This document shows positions 45,307 to 55,810 of a stretch of DNA of 64,000 bases, piece after piece. The stretch is from Triatoma infestans (lineage: Eukaryota; Arthropoda; Insecta; Hemiptera; Reduviidae). Each line of letters begins with the position of its first letter. Within the stretch, counting starts at the first letter, position 1. The notes beneath the pieces are model-generated. The model did no database searches. It was not told the origin of the DNA and saw only the letters and a list, made by a program, of their open reading frames with translations. The position numbers and the translations under genes are program-made. The stretch is taken from NCBI GenBank assembly GCA_011037195.1, contig JAAEAF010000273.1, positions 1 through 64,000 on the forward strand, in the 5' to 3' direction.

Positions 45307-45332
45307 AAATAATAATAATAATAATAATAATC
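45307..45332. repeat. (AAT)n tract at the R1 fragment's 5' side
   Basis: Eight or nine AAT units immediately upstream (in element orientation) of the truncated R1 fragment. The tract is in inverse orientation to the one at 43365-43387. Confidence 0.8.
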
Positions 45333-45379
45333 AACAGTGAATATAAACTATTAGAAAGTGTAAGTGGGTCACTGTTTAC

Positions 45380-45672
45380 GGGCAAACGGTGGCATTGTTG
45401 TGAAAATTAAAAGCGCTGCCCAGCAATACAGACAAATAATAAGTGTTGAACAGGTGAGTCAGGAGTAGGCTGCCGTCTGGCCAGTGCATTTAAATTCTGA
45501 ATTAGAGTTTCTTCTTGTGTGTGTTGCTGGACTGCCGAATTCGCAGCATGCAGTGGTGTTGCCTGGCCATCTGTAAGTACATATAATTCTTTCTGGTGGG
45601 GCGTGGCCACTCGATGCACGGGTCTGGGGTGTGAGTAACCAAAGAAAACGCAGATACAATTATGCCACCGTT
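45380..45672. repeat. Weak candidate terminal inverted repeat pair
   Basis: aaacggtggcat at about 45384 and atgccaccgttt at about 45661-45672 are inverted copies, with partial pairing beyond (acgggc against cccgt). The interior is GC-moderate with no recognisable transposase. It could be a small MITE between the R1 fragment and the Gypsy leader. No target duplication found. Confidence 0.3.
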
Positions 45673-46118
45673 TCTCCCCGTAGCCTGATTTGGGGTTATA
45701 TTGCTTTATGGTTTTATCGTTTTGTTAGTTCTAGGGTGTTGGGCATTATTAACGTTAAAAATTTTGATGTATGGGTGTTGTAGTGTTAAGGTAGCTTAAT
45801 TAGTAATGTATTAGTTCTTCGCGTATATTTAGGATATTTGTAGTATTTTAGGGGGATGGTAGTATTTTATAGTAATTTTTTTGATGTAATAGAATTTTTC
45901 TTAAAGGTTAGGACGAGGGTATTTAGTAGAATTGGGTTCACTGGGGCATTGTAAATCTTAGTCGTAAGTTTAGCAGTATGTAAGTATTTTCTTGTGTTTG
46001 CATTTATTGATTGTTTGTCAATTTGAATATACCGTTTGTACTCAGAGTTCTGATTGCTCGCTTCCCCGAACACCTCCCACTCCCTCCTCCCTGCTCCAAT
46101 CCCCTCTGCATATAAACC
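45673..46118 (+). other. Presumed Gypsy LTR/leader region
   Basis: This lies just upstream of the primer-binding site and should contain the 5' LTR. I could not find its left boundary, and no second copy exists downstream of the element to prove an LTR. Confidence 0.3.
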
Positions 46119-46138
46119 GGTGTCAGAAGTGGGATCTC
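46119..46138 (+). promoter_or_regulatory. Primer-binding site (leucine-tRNA type)
   Basis: ggtgtcagaagtgggatctc is complementary to the 3' end of a tRNA of the Leu type (TGACACC with CCCAC upstream) and lies right before the gag ATG at 46139, as expected for an LTR retrotransposon. The tRNA identity is from general knowledge of PBS sequences. Confidence 0.6.
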
Positions 46139-47130
46139 ATGCCTACACAGGAGGAGAACTTGAGGAAGGAGCTGGAGGCCCTCCGGAAGGCCAACCAGGC
46201 TTACGCGCAGCGCGAACAGGAAGTGGAAAACCTACGGCTGCGGCTGGAGGCGCGGGAACTATCCGAGACAACGGTGAAACCAGATTGCTCGGTTCCGCCC
46301 AGGAGGGAAATGGGGCTACAGAACCTCATTAAGCCATGGTCGGGAGCAGAGGGCGAGCCACCCGTAGAGGAATTCCTGAAAGAGATCGAAATGGTTGCGG
46401 ACAGCGGGGGTTGGTCGGATACGGATAAAAGTGATATGCCGGCTAAAAACATCAGGAGCGGCCGCACTTTTCTTGTCGAGCAACGCGGAGTTGCAAAGTG
46501 AACAAATAACCTTTGCACAGTATAAGAAAGCGTTAGAGGAAAGATTCAAGGAAATGCTCACGCCCGAACAACAGCTACTTGCCCTTAATTCCATGCAACA
46601 ACGACCGGGGGAAGGTGTAAGGGCCTTTGCTGACCGATGCCGACAGGTGGGCGAGCGTACCTTGACTAGGGAGGGTTCAAGAGAGCAGCAGCTTTGGGAG
46701 AGGGCCCACCTGGAGAGGATAGTACTAGCAGCCTTCACGAAAGGATTGATGGGGGAGACCGGAAGGCAGATGAGACTCCACCCACAGAGGAATTTAACGG
46801 AGGCGGTCCAGCGAGCCGCACTCGTCGAACACGTGGAGAAGGAAGAATGCGCTCGGTATCAAGGGGTGTGCGAGGCATCTGCTGCTGCCGCTTACGGCCC
46901 TGATCAATATCGGGGGGGCAGAAGTTGCTTCCGTTGTGGCAAGGAAGGACATCTTGCCAGGGATTGTGGTGGGCTCGAACGTCTCGCGTGCGGCTCGTGA
47001 ATCGGGCAACGGAAAACAGGGTTGGGCTCGTCTGCCGTCTAGGCCTCCGTTCAATGGGGCTTGCTTCACGTGTGGTCAAGCCGGGCATATGGCCCGAGGC
47101 TGCCCGAAGCGGGCGCCCGTCACGACTGCA
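46139..47130 (+). pseudogene. Gypsy Gag, frameshifted
   Basis: It starts at the ATG at 46139, right after the primer-binding site. An N-terminal coiled coil (MPTQEENLRKELEALRKANQ, residues 1-60, rich in E/K/L heptads) is followed by LIKPWSGAEGEPPVEEFLKE. A frameshift near 46430 leads to ITFAQYKKALEERFKEMLTP and YRGGRSCFRCGKEGHLARDC, the first CCHC knuckle (about 46926). A second shift near 46950-46990 leads to ACFTCGQAGHMARGCP, the second knuckle (about 47060-47107). Two CCHC boxes are usual for nucleocapsid parts. It would coat the RNA and build the particle. Confidence 0.85.
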
Positions 47131-47997
47131 GGTATTAACGACCGGTTCGCTGCGGTTACAGACTCGCCGAAGTCCCCAAATGCCTACCCCCCACTGCCCG
47201 CCCCAACAGCGGAGGGGGAAGAGCGCTCTCGGGGCAGACCACTTAATAATCAACGTCGGTGGCGGATCGGACCAGTTCCTATCAATAGAAGCTCACCTCC
47301 AAGGCGACTGTTGTTGGATACTGGAGCCAGCGTGTCCATCCTCCAGCGACCTCTAGGGGGAATACCGATTCAGAAGAGTGACATTCTTGCTAAAGGAGTG
47401 ACAGGAGCGCGTCTAAGGGTTATGTGAACTCAGAAGGTCCCGGTGAGTTGGAGGGGACAGCACGCGGAGGTAGAGTTTGTCATCGCAAACATCAGTGTTA
47501 GCGGCGACGGGCTGTTAGGCGTGAATGGGATGGCGGAATTAGGTCTACAGCTGGATATTAGGAGACGGCAAGTATGGACGGAAGGAGAACCAAAGGCCCA
47601 GGCCATGCAGAGAGAGGACTTTAGAATAATGGGAGTAAGGAAGCTAGCCGAGAGGGAGGGCGGCCAAGGTTTGTGTTACAAGTTGGTATCCGGATGTAGA
47701 GAGGCCAGGAAGAGCGGAGATGTGGGTGCAATGGGGAGGACTGACGGGGACTCACAGGCAGAAGAGGAGGATCGGTTACCAAACCTAGTGGTAGCGTCGC
47801 GTCGGGTCCAGATCCCACCAAGATGCGAAACCTTAGTGGCGGGCAGCGTGAAAACGCACTGCCGCGGAACGACCATCTTAATTGAACCGTGCGCACAGGA
47901 ACACGATTCCCTCTGGTGCGCTGGGCGTAGTGTACACGAACTCAGAGATCAACATGTGTGGATCAGGGTGATAAATGCTGGAGAAGACCGTTGCTAA
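47131..47997 (+). pseudogene. Gypsy protease region with in-frame stop
   Basis: LLLDTGASVSIL at 47308-47343 is the aspartic protease active site (DTGA). The frame meets a TGA at 47425-47427 and continues in the same frame. The stretch AEVEFVIANISVSGDGLLGVN, then a G-x-D-like flap and an ILGVN-type end, is consistent with a retropepsin core. The 180 codons after it link protease to RT. The frame ends at 47997 and RT resumes in another frame. Confidence 0.75.
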
Positions 47998-49031
47998 TAG
48001 AAAGATCTCAGAGATTGGGTATGGCAGAAAAGCTGGCGACGGACAGTGAGAAGTTTGCGGAAGCACACACGATACATACGGGCGACCAGGATGAGAAGGG
48101 TCTAGTGCGGATACTCCAAGAGAAGCTGCAACACTTAGACCTATCGGAGCAGAAGATGTTAAACCGTCATCTCACTGTTTTTCAGGATCCAGTCAGAGCA
48201 AACTTGGGGTGCACCGCAAAGATTAAACACCGGATTGACACCGGAGAAACAGCGCCGATCGCGAAGCCCCCATACCGGGTTCCATACCACCAGTGGGAGC
48301 CCATGCGAGAACTAATCGCGGAAATGTTACGCAATGGAGTCATAGAAACATCGGATAGTCCTTGGTCGGCACCTATCATTTTGGTGAGGAAGAAGACGGA
48401 GGATGGGCAAGAACGGTATCGGTTTTGCACCGATTTTAGAGCACTTAACGCCATAACCAAGGTGCCTGTGTATCCCTTACCGAACATCAATGAAACCCTG
48501 GAGAGTCTCGGTAACAGCCAGTATTTCATAACCCTGGATTTGGCATCGGGTTACCACCAAATACAAATTGAGGAGGCCGACCGCCAGAAAACAGGATTTT
48601 CAATGCCGGAGGGTCACTACCAGTACAGAAGAATGGCTTTCGGTCTGGCCGGAGTACCGGCCACGTTCCAGCTCCTAATGGACCGATTATTGGCGGACTT
48701 GAGAGGCACCAGTTGCTTTGTGTACCTCGATGATGTAATCATCCATGGGCGGGACTTAAGAGAGCACGCTGAGCGATTGGACCGCGTATTGCAGAGGATA
48801 AGTGAAGCAAACTTGCTGGTCAATGCGGCGAAGTGCCAATTCGCCACGCATCAAGTGAAGTATTTGGGACACATCGTTAATAGGGAAGGTGTCCAAGTGG
48901 ACCCGACCAAGGTAGAGGCGGTGAAGCTGTACCCTCAACCTCACAATGTGAAGGGGGTCAGGTCCTTCTTAGGACTCGTCGGATATTATAGAAGATACAT
49001 GCCGGGATTCGCCGATCACGCCAGGCCCTAA
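47958..49031 (+). CDS. Gypsy reverse transcriptase domain (open frame)
   Basis: The 357-codon frame holds the RT. PIAKPPYRVPYHQ and EMLRNGVIETSDSPWSAPI lead to YRFCTDFRALNAITK, then FITLDLASGYHQIQI (motif A) and MAFGLAGVPATFQLLMDRLL (motif B). CFVYLDDVIIHG has the YLDD catalytic box at 48723-48734, about residue 256. QVKYLGHIVNREGVQVDP and VRSFLGLVGYYRRYMPGFA follow (thumb and connection). All key aspartates are present. No start codon is implied; it is a polyprotein piece. It converts the element RNA to DNA. Residue choices fit Ty3/Gypsy rather than Copia or Bel; finer lineage is not claimed. Confidence 0.92.
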   Translation: MDQGDKCWRRPLLIERSQRLGMAEKLATDSEKFAEAHTIHTGDQDEKGLVRILQEKLQHLDLSEQKMLNRHLTVFQDPVRANLGCTAKIKHRIDTGETAPIAKPPYRVPYHQWEPMRELIAEMLRNGVIETSDSPWSAPIILVRKKTEDGQERYRFCTDFRALNAITKVPVYPLPNINETLESLGNSQYFITLDLASGYHQIQIEEADRQKTGFSMPEGHYQYRRMAFGLAGVPATFQLLMDRLLADLRGTSCFVYLDDVIIHGRDLREHAERLDRVLQRISEANLLVNAAKCQFATHQVKYLGHIVNREGVQVDPTKVEAVKLYPQPHNVKGVRSFLGLVGYYRRYMPGFADHARP

Positions 49032-49498
49032 CGCAGCTGACAAAGACGAACCAGAGATTTCATTGGGGCCTTGAGGAGGAGAAAGCGTTTCAGACATTAA
49101 AGAACATGCTGTGCAGCGACGCAATTCTCGCGTATCCCGATCTTTCACGACCATTTCTATTGGCAACGGACGCGTCAGACCTGGCCATAGGGGCCGTACT
49201 ATCTCAGATGCAGGGAGGAAGAGAACGACCTATAGCATTTGCGAGTAGGCAGTTAAATAAACCGGAGAGAAACTAGAGCACGACAGAAAAGGAAATGCTG
49301 GCGGTCGTTTGGGCTACCAAACACTTCTGTTGTTACCTCTATGGTCGACGATTCACCTCATTACGGACCACGCTGCTCTAAGGTGGCTCCTGACAGTGAA
49401 GGATCCCTCCTCGAGACTATCCCGCTGGCAACTACGCCTGGCCGAATTTGAGTACGAAGTAGTCCACAAACCTGGAAAAAACACGCAAACGCTGACGT
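49032..49498 (+). pseudogene. Gypsy RNase H, interrupted
   Basis: After a frameshift at about 49030 the frame reads ALTQLTKTNQRFHWGLEEE, then AFQTLKNMLCSDAILAYPD, LLATDASDLAIGAVLSQ (catalytic D within TDAS) and IAFASRQLNKPERN. An in-frame TAG (49273-49275) sits where the family has tyrosine. STTEKEMLAVVWATKHF, a one-base shift near 49350, ITDHAALRWLLT and YEVVHKPGKNTQ follow. Catalytic D/E/D positions appear conserved, but stop and frameshift disable it. It removes RNA from RNA-DNA hybrids in an intact element. Confidence 0.85.
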
Positions 49499-49612
49499 AT
49501 GAAATCCAGTTGGAAGGGAAGACTACTAAGGTGGTTCACCTAAACCGGCTAAAGGCATTTGCTGTGGAGAAGACCAATGGAGAGTGCGAAGAGCCGAGTC
49601 ACGAGAGAGACT
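49499..49612 (+). pseudogene. Post-integrase tail fused to RNase H
   Basis: Directly after the RNase H end (about 49490), the frame continues as YEIQLEGKTTKVVHLNRLKA. This V-HLNRLK motif normally lies at the C-terminal end of Gypsy integrase (GPY/F-type module), several hundred residues further on. The junction keeps a cgctgac string, which could be a microhomology. So about 1 kb encoding integrase was lost by internal deletion. The tail ends with a stop at 49612. Confidence 0.7.
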
Positions 49613-50035
49613 AGGCATCAACTTGAAGCTGTTGAAAACAATTATGCTAGAAACTTCTGCCATCTCTGCGCCTTAAAAGGATATCCTTTTGATAGGGTCC
49701 CCTTAAGAAGACACTACTTGGCGACAAGTTTCACAGTTACGAAGAAATGAAATCAAGCGTAAGAGCCGAGGTTAATGGGAGGACAGCTAAGCAGAGTGGG
49801 GAATCACAGGAAGTTAGATCAAATCGTTCAGTTTACAATCCATCTGCAACATTCTCCATAAGGGGGATGGTTGACTAGCCATTTCTTGAGTAATATGTTT
49901 AATTCCATTATACAATCCTGCAAATTAAAGACGATTTTTTATCATTATCATAACCTTTTATTTCTTAAAAAAAAACACCTAAACCAAATTATTCAAAATA
50001 CTTTTATATTCCATCTACAAAAAAAACATATTCTG
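49613..50035. other. Unrecognised DNA, expected place for 3' LTR
   Basis: A purine run (aagggggatgg, 49860-49870) could be a polypurine tract, but no copy of the leader or LTR follows. Confidence 0.4.
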
Positions 50036-50960
50036 TAAAACACTCACACGACTTTCTCTTACTCCTTTTAATGCAGTTATACATAAAATGACCAATTTTC
50101 TTTATATATCAAATTTTGCTCACATGTACTAACATAATTACACAGGCGGTGGGGGGTGGGGGGACAAGTGCCACAGCCGACCAACACATAGACAGGTAGA
50201 GAATGATTTACATTGTATTGGAGCCGATAATATTAAACAAACATATTTGAATTTTAACGTCTCAGATTCCTCAGAACCACCAATAAAAACAACTTTTTCA
50301 GAAAAATGTTACAAATAAAACAGACAGGTTTCCATCTGAGCAACCAGTATTCCAAGTTTCAAGGAAATCGTTACAATCATTTGCGAAAAAAATCCGAAAA
50401 CCTCAAAAATGTAATATATAAAATTACGTACATTTCCGGTTAACCGATTTTCTTCATATTTGGAATTCTGGCAATGTTTTCACATATATATTATTAGAAG
50501 TGGCACTTTCACTATACTGATTGTACTTTACTAAACTGAAGTGGTACTTTAAAGAAAAACTATTGCCTCACACAACACTCCAAATAATTAGTTTTCCTAG
50601 GAATAAAAGTGATTGGTATTTATGTGTCTAGATAGTATACGAAGTTTAAAGAGAATCGTTGGGAGCCGTGGAAAATCGTGACGAAAAAAAAATTCTGTAA
50701 AGTCGCACTTCCGATTGATGGATTTTGCCCGAAACATTCCGTGTCCGAAGAGGGGATAGTGTCGATAAACGGAATACCGACTTTGAGCTGCCTACAACTT
50801 TTCTTTTACTGAGATATTTTGTTCACACAATGGATACAGGCCAAACGATGTTCATCGTACACTTTGGGGACCTCAAAAAACCATTTCTGGTTAAATTCAA
50901 TTTAGAACCGATTTGACACGATTCGCAATAATTCCTGTTACTTGGATTAAGAGAAAGTAA
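50036..50960 (-). repeat. DR dispersed repeat, long minus-strand copy
   Basis: The terminus cacacgactttctcttactc (50046-50065) is followed by tail blocks (50230-50560), gaagtttaaagagaatcgtt, aaagtcgcacttccgattg, ttgttcacacaatgg (GT site unexpanded), tggggacctcaaaaaacc and attcctgttacttgg, in the expected order. Confidence 0.65.
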
Positions 50961-52739
50961 AAACATAATATCCAGTGGTAAGCTAGAGATTCCGTTTTAA
51001 TTTGACATTCTACTATATACTATCTTTACTCCTGAGCATTTGTTGTACAATAATACCCAATAGAAGTTGTCAGTTTCAACTATTGTCGATAAAGTTTTAA
51101 CAAGCTGATATTAGTTGTGCAACAATATTGTTGCTAATTATTTTGATTGAAATCTACAAACTAGTTCGCATATTATCAACTTAATATAATAAACTCACTG
51201 TGACCTTACCAAACTATTATTACAACTATTCTCTCATTACAAAAGTCCCTAGGTTGATATATTGTTTAATATCGTTACTATTATTATCGATACAAAGAGA
51301 TAAGGGATTTTTAAAGTTAAAATGTTATTTGTAAGCTTTTAGTTTTAACTTTTCTCTAAAATTAGGTTGATTTTTCCCAAAGTTGACTTTTTTCTCCAGC
51401 ATTTTTTTAACAATTTTTGATTAATCCCTCTCGGCTTGATTTCTCAGGTTTTATTTTTTTCAATATTTATTTCTCCCTCTTTTTCGAATACTTTCCCAGT
51501 TGATTCCTGTCGATGAATACTTTCTTGCAATTCCTGTCGATTTTTTCCTTTCAAAAAGAAGTCTTCTAATCTCTTCTTGTGATCTACAAAATCCCAAAAT
51601 CCATGTTTACACAATACAACATCCGGGGTTTCCTTAATCCTATTCCTGGCTCTGAAACTGGACTATTTCTAACTTAGACGAATGAGCTCACCTTTCTTAG
51701 GGAAGGAAAATTTATAGAAGAATATGGGGTCCAATTTAAGAAGATCAGATTGTATGGTCTATCTCAAGAGCCTATTCAAGGCGCTTAAATAAAAAATGGA
51801 ATAAGTTTAAAAAGTTGGGCATTTGCTAAGTCTCATAGTAATAGAAAAATAAAAAGAGAAAGGATTGAAAACTGGAAGGAAGGAAGATGTTAAGTTGATC
51901 CATGACATGATCGCTAACAAAGGATGTAAGCGAAAGAAAAGAATCAGAGGAAAGAAGATTGGACTAGAGGTGTTACACGACTTAGATGTCATTTAAAAAA
52001 AAATAACACTTATCGCTAAGCCCTTTCATTTATGCTAAACGAATAGAAATCAAGAGCAATAGGTTTGCACGAAACCTTTATTAGGGTTTATAGTTCAGCA
52101 AATCATTTGTTAGAAAGCGGTTTTACATTAATCCGTCTTTATTTTAGATTGGTACTACAACTAAAAGACATCCTATATATAGTGCAAACTTCCACCGTGG
52201 CCTACATTATTCCCTCCCCCACCACGATAAGCCCAGAACTATTTAGTGCTTTGGAAAACTCTCTTCCCTAAGAGAGAGACATGGAGAGTGGGAGGGGAAG
52301 AGAAAACCATTTTACAGAGATAAATTTTAGGGAACATTCCCATTCAGTTTCATTCTCCTCTCACAAATACAATTATTGTAAGAGATCCTCCCTTAAGGTG
52401 TAGAACAGAAAGATAATGGCCGTATTCACTTTACCCCCATTTACAAGATAAAACTGACAATATAGTTTAGGTATTTACTTTAAAATTTGCCAATTAATAT
52501 TACTTGAAACTGTTGGAGCAGCGTGAGAGGTTTATTGCTTGTAATAAATTGGTCTTCCCGGGCTTTTATAGTTTTCCTTTACAGTTTTTCCTTTTACAGT
52601 TTCAGTGAAGTCCTAAGTAAAAAAGTCAACCTGTAAAACCACTTTCCCTTTTATTAGCCTTACAGGCGGTAAGAGAGGATTTATTATGATCTGGTCTATT
52701 CCCACCAGAGATACAAGTTTTCAGTACGAAAATATATCT
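50961..52739. other. AT-rich DNA, nothing recognised
   Basis: A short inverted string (ttcccttttattagcc with CTAAG stretches) and frames below 70 codons. No family recognised. Confidence 0.5.
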
Positions 52740-53360
52740 GTTGCGAAACTTTCACACCACATTCGTTCATGGCATTTATGACAATTCTAATTGACAAATT
52801 CTCTTCAGAATGGCTTCAAAGTTTTAGGGTGTGACTACATTGCATGGCAGCGCCTCTGATGGACACCAGTAAAACTTAGTACTTTAAAGACTTTTTTAAC
52901 TTTATCATAAATAGCAGTTTCACTATAACTCCGCTAAAATAAAATTTTCCAGAAAAACTTTAAAAGTGTCTGCAGTTATTCCAAGTTTTTTATGAAAAGA
53001 AAAAGCTGGTGTGATACACTCACATGACTCCCGTTTACTCTAGTTAGTACAATTTAATCAAATCATTTTCTTTAAAATTGCAACATTACAATGTTTAGAT
53101 GGGCTGACCATAAAAATAGTGGTGGGGATATTTTACTTCGGCCCTGTGGAGAACTATCTATGGTCAAAACCAACAAAGCTTGTGGAAATTTAAATTTAAA
53201 CTAACTGACAGAACCCCAATACCCCTCTAAAATCAGTTTCTTAAAAAAAATGTTCCAAATAAAAGTGATACGTCAGATTTGTCTATTGAGCAGGTAGCCC
53301 AAGTTTAATGAAAATCGTGGTAACCGTTTTCGAGAAAATTCCAAAAAACTCGTTGAAGAT
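52740..53360 (-). repeat. DR terminus and tail fragments
   Basis: gctggtgtgatacactcaca (53005-53024) followed by tgactcccgtttactctagt is a DR terminus with its hairpin. Tail blocks follow to 53350 (aaaaaatgttccaaataaaa, caagtttaatgaaaatcgtg). The stretch 52740-52990 resembles the start of the window. Confidence 0.5.
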
Positions 53361-53381
53361 TGATGCTTGTTTGTTTGATGG

Positions 53382-54336
53382 TTTGAGAACTGTTTGAATG
53401 CTGGGTTAAAGACTGATATAATGGGATTCGAATCATTAAAGAATCATAAGATCCGAAGAGCGGAGAAACACTAAAAATGAATCAAAAAAATTAGTTACCT
53501 CATCTAGGTCAGACTAGGAAGAGGCAGTACAATTCATATGAATAGTGGACAGCAGTACAGTTGAGGACTACAATGGGTTTCAGGAGGAGAGAAATGGGTT
53601 GTATAGATAAATAAACTAGAAGTATGGGTAAACACTGCACTGTATCGAAAAGTAGCACAACTATAATAAATTTACATTAAAACATATAAAATGGTAGTGA
53701 GATGTAAAAAGAAAGGTTGATGGCACGTTGTGACTGCTGTATGAACTCTGCTGCAAGACTATCGGTAGACTCCCTCCTATGGCTGACACAATTGTAATTA
53801 AACAGTTTCTCCCACTCTAGTCTGGCCTAAACTAGTGAGTGAGACTCTCTCTCTCTCACTCTCTCTCTCTCTCTCTGCATTGGATCCCTGTCTTCGGATC
53901 CTATTACAGGACAGTTTACGACCAGTCAGAGCAACCTTCTACTACATTCTTAGTACTCAGCCAGTCTTCTCTTTATATATTTCTCGCTACCTAACTTCTT
54001 ATAAACTTGAAAAGTCCTTGCAGTTTGTGCGTTCTTCCATTATACAGTGTTCAGCGTATTCCCTAAAATTCTTTCTCTCTCTACTTCTATCTACTTCTCA
54101 CTTCCATTATATTGAAGTATTTTGCCAACTTGCTGATTTAAGACTAATGTTGCTCGTTGACATAATGGTTGAAGAATGCAGTTAGTGCTTCTTGTTGTTA
54201 CTGGTTAGCTTAATCGTTAAGACAGATGATGCTAGTACACTTGGAGCTTTGAGAACTGTTTGAAAGCTGGGTTAAAAATTGAAGTTGTTAGCTTTCTGAT
54301 TTAAGATTTTTGTTACTTGCTGACCTAATAGTTGAA
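53382..54336. repeat. Region bounded by imperfect direct repeats
   Basis: A 33-bp string (tttgagaactgtttgaatgc then tgggttaaagact) at 53382-53414 recurs with four changes at 54248-54280. A second pair, about 43 bp, lies at 54131-54174 and 54294-54336 (tctgatttaaga...ttgaag). The interior at 53808-53890 matches the right half of the MITE-like foldback at 16.5-17.0 kb, including long CT runs. Either an old insertion or local duplication. Confidence 0.4.
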
Positions 54337-55085
54337 GTTTGGTTAAAAATGGATATTGGTTTAAATCTGACTTTAAGCAATTGTTCGATAAATGCAGAAA
54401 ACATGGGAATCAATGGTGCCTGTGGTTTTGCATTCCAAAACATATTTCCCTTACAGTGCTGCAAGTTGTTTCAAGGCCATGATACACTATTTTTGTTCCA
54501 TTCCTTTAAATAGCTTGTTCATTTGAAAAAATTTGACCATCATGAGACCATCATTAAAAACCGTCAGATTTGTCTATCTGACTCTACCGCGGAGAAGGTA
54601 AAAAGCTGAAAGCAATTTAAACTATTAGCATTGAATAATAAATCTAATCGATCAGTATACAGGTAAAACAAAAAACAAAAATAATATCCATAGAGAAAAG
54701 TTTGGTGTGAAATTGTTTTTTTTTTTATTTTATTTACTATGAATAATTCATAGCAGATATCGATGATTAATATCGAACAATACGACTCTATGGTTGTATA
54801 ATTTAATGCTGTACATGATATTCATGAATATATTGTAGAAATTAGAAATTCATAGAAATTATAAGGTTGTGAATACTAAAAAATTAAGAATTGATATGTG
54901 TAAATAGTTTTAATTTTAAAGGGCATAGATTTTTTTACATTTTTATTAAAAAGAGCAAACAGTAATATTGTACACGCTGGGATGCGTCGCTGAAACAAAA
55001 CGAAAATTTATACGCCAAGAGCTTAGCGTAAGAAGGTGTATTAAAATATACAAACAATAGTTTATTAAATAAAGTGAAGTTACAC
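54337..55085. other. AT-rich DNA, nothing recognised
   Basis: Short frames only. A ttggtgtgaaattg string at 54700 echoes a DR terminus. Confidence 0.45.
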
Positions 55086-55421
55086 TCACCGGATGTGGAT
55101 GCAGATGCAGATGAAGTTGACGCTATGAGGCTGTGATCGCGTGAGGAGACTAATATGTATAAATTTTAGGCGTGTTTGTGTGGACCAGCGGGAAGGTTGT
55201 ATGAAGCAGTGCAAATGATGCACAAGGATTAGAGGACGTAAAAAGGGCGGTGAAAGAAAGGGAGAATAAAACGTCCAAAATGAAATCGGCGTAGGCCAGA
55301 CGAAGCGTGGTTTACCAAGACAACTAGATGATGAAAAAGCCGCAGATATGGTGATGAAGCCGAAATGACGCGTTATGATGGCATTGTTAGCAGCAGAAGA
55401 ACTTGGTGCATAAAAACTCAC
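55086..55421 (-). CDS. Speculative first exon on minus strand
   Basis: A 111-codon frame starting MSFYAPSSSAANNA has no recognisable domain. Its 3' end is followed by CCG|GTGAGTGTAA on the minus strand, a strong splice-donor consensus (GTGAGT). A palindromic TGACGTCA lies about 80 bp upstream (55498-55505), and the local composition is richer in G and C than the flanks. No acceptor or second exon was found within reach. The protein is basic, Ser/Phe-rich and could be chance. Very tentative. Confidence 0.15.
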   Translation of the reverse strand: MSFYAPSSSAANNAIITRHFGFITISAAFSSSSCLGKPRFVWPTPISFWTFYSPFLSPPFLRPLILVHHLHCFIQPSRWSTQTRLKFIHISLLTRSQPHSVNFICICIHIR

Positions 55422-55497
55422 TCAGAGAAGAAAGCAAGTGATGTTAGAAAAACGAAAAAGTTGTGAAGTATGGAAAGATGGTTGCTGCGGGGGTAAT

Positions 55498-55505
55498 TGA
55501 CGTCA
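55498..55505 (-). promoter_or_regulatory. Palindromic CRE site TGACGTCA
   Basis: Perfect consensus just upstream of the speculative exon at 55421-55086. It may be a promoter element or chance. Confidence 0.25.
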
Positions 55506-55734
55506 TGGATATGTTAGAAAGGGATTAGTAATAATGTTTGGAATAACCATAAAACTAGCAAAAATAAGAAATATATACAACCATGTGTATAGAGACGGCA
55601 GAAAGCAAAGGGATTAGTTCAAGAGAAGATGTACGTATGCGCACGAGCGCTTGGTGAACAGACTTAGACAGACAAAAACCTTTTATAAGCAATACATGCG
55701 TCGTAAGGACGCTATACATGTGATTTATGAAACA

Positions 55735-55810
55735 AAAATGTAGGAATTCACACGACTTTCTCTTCTCAATAATTTTCCCAGTTGTGATTGATAAATTTTC
55801 TTTGAAGTCA
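55735..55810 (-). repeat. DR terminus
   Basis: ggaattcacacgactttctc then ttctcaataattttcccag and gataaattttctttgaag: the terminal block of DR without the rest. Confidence 0.5.

Larger units (their letters stand above)
46119..49612 (+). mobile_element. Defective Ty3/Gypsy LTR retrotransposon
   Basis: The order primer-binding site, gag with zinc knuckles, protease, reverse transcriptase, RNase H is the standard Ty3/Gypsy gag-pol order up to the point where integrase should begin. Integrase is missing, with an abrupt junction near 49490-49500. No 3' LTR is recognisable after 49612. The whole block is far GC-richer than the window (visible throughout 46.1-49.6 kb), so it is compositionally foreign or more recent. 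It has several frameshifts and at least two in-frame stops, so it could only move in trans. Confidence 0.88.

Noticed and set aside
46201..47253. Antisense frames across Gypsy gag (up to 172 codons)
   Set aside because: Shadows of the GC-rich gag frame, where stops are rare on both strands.
49860..49920. Gypsy 3' LTR start after a polypurine run
   Set aside because: aagggggatgg is suggestive, but nothing downstream repeats the region upstream of the primer-binding site.
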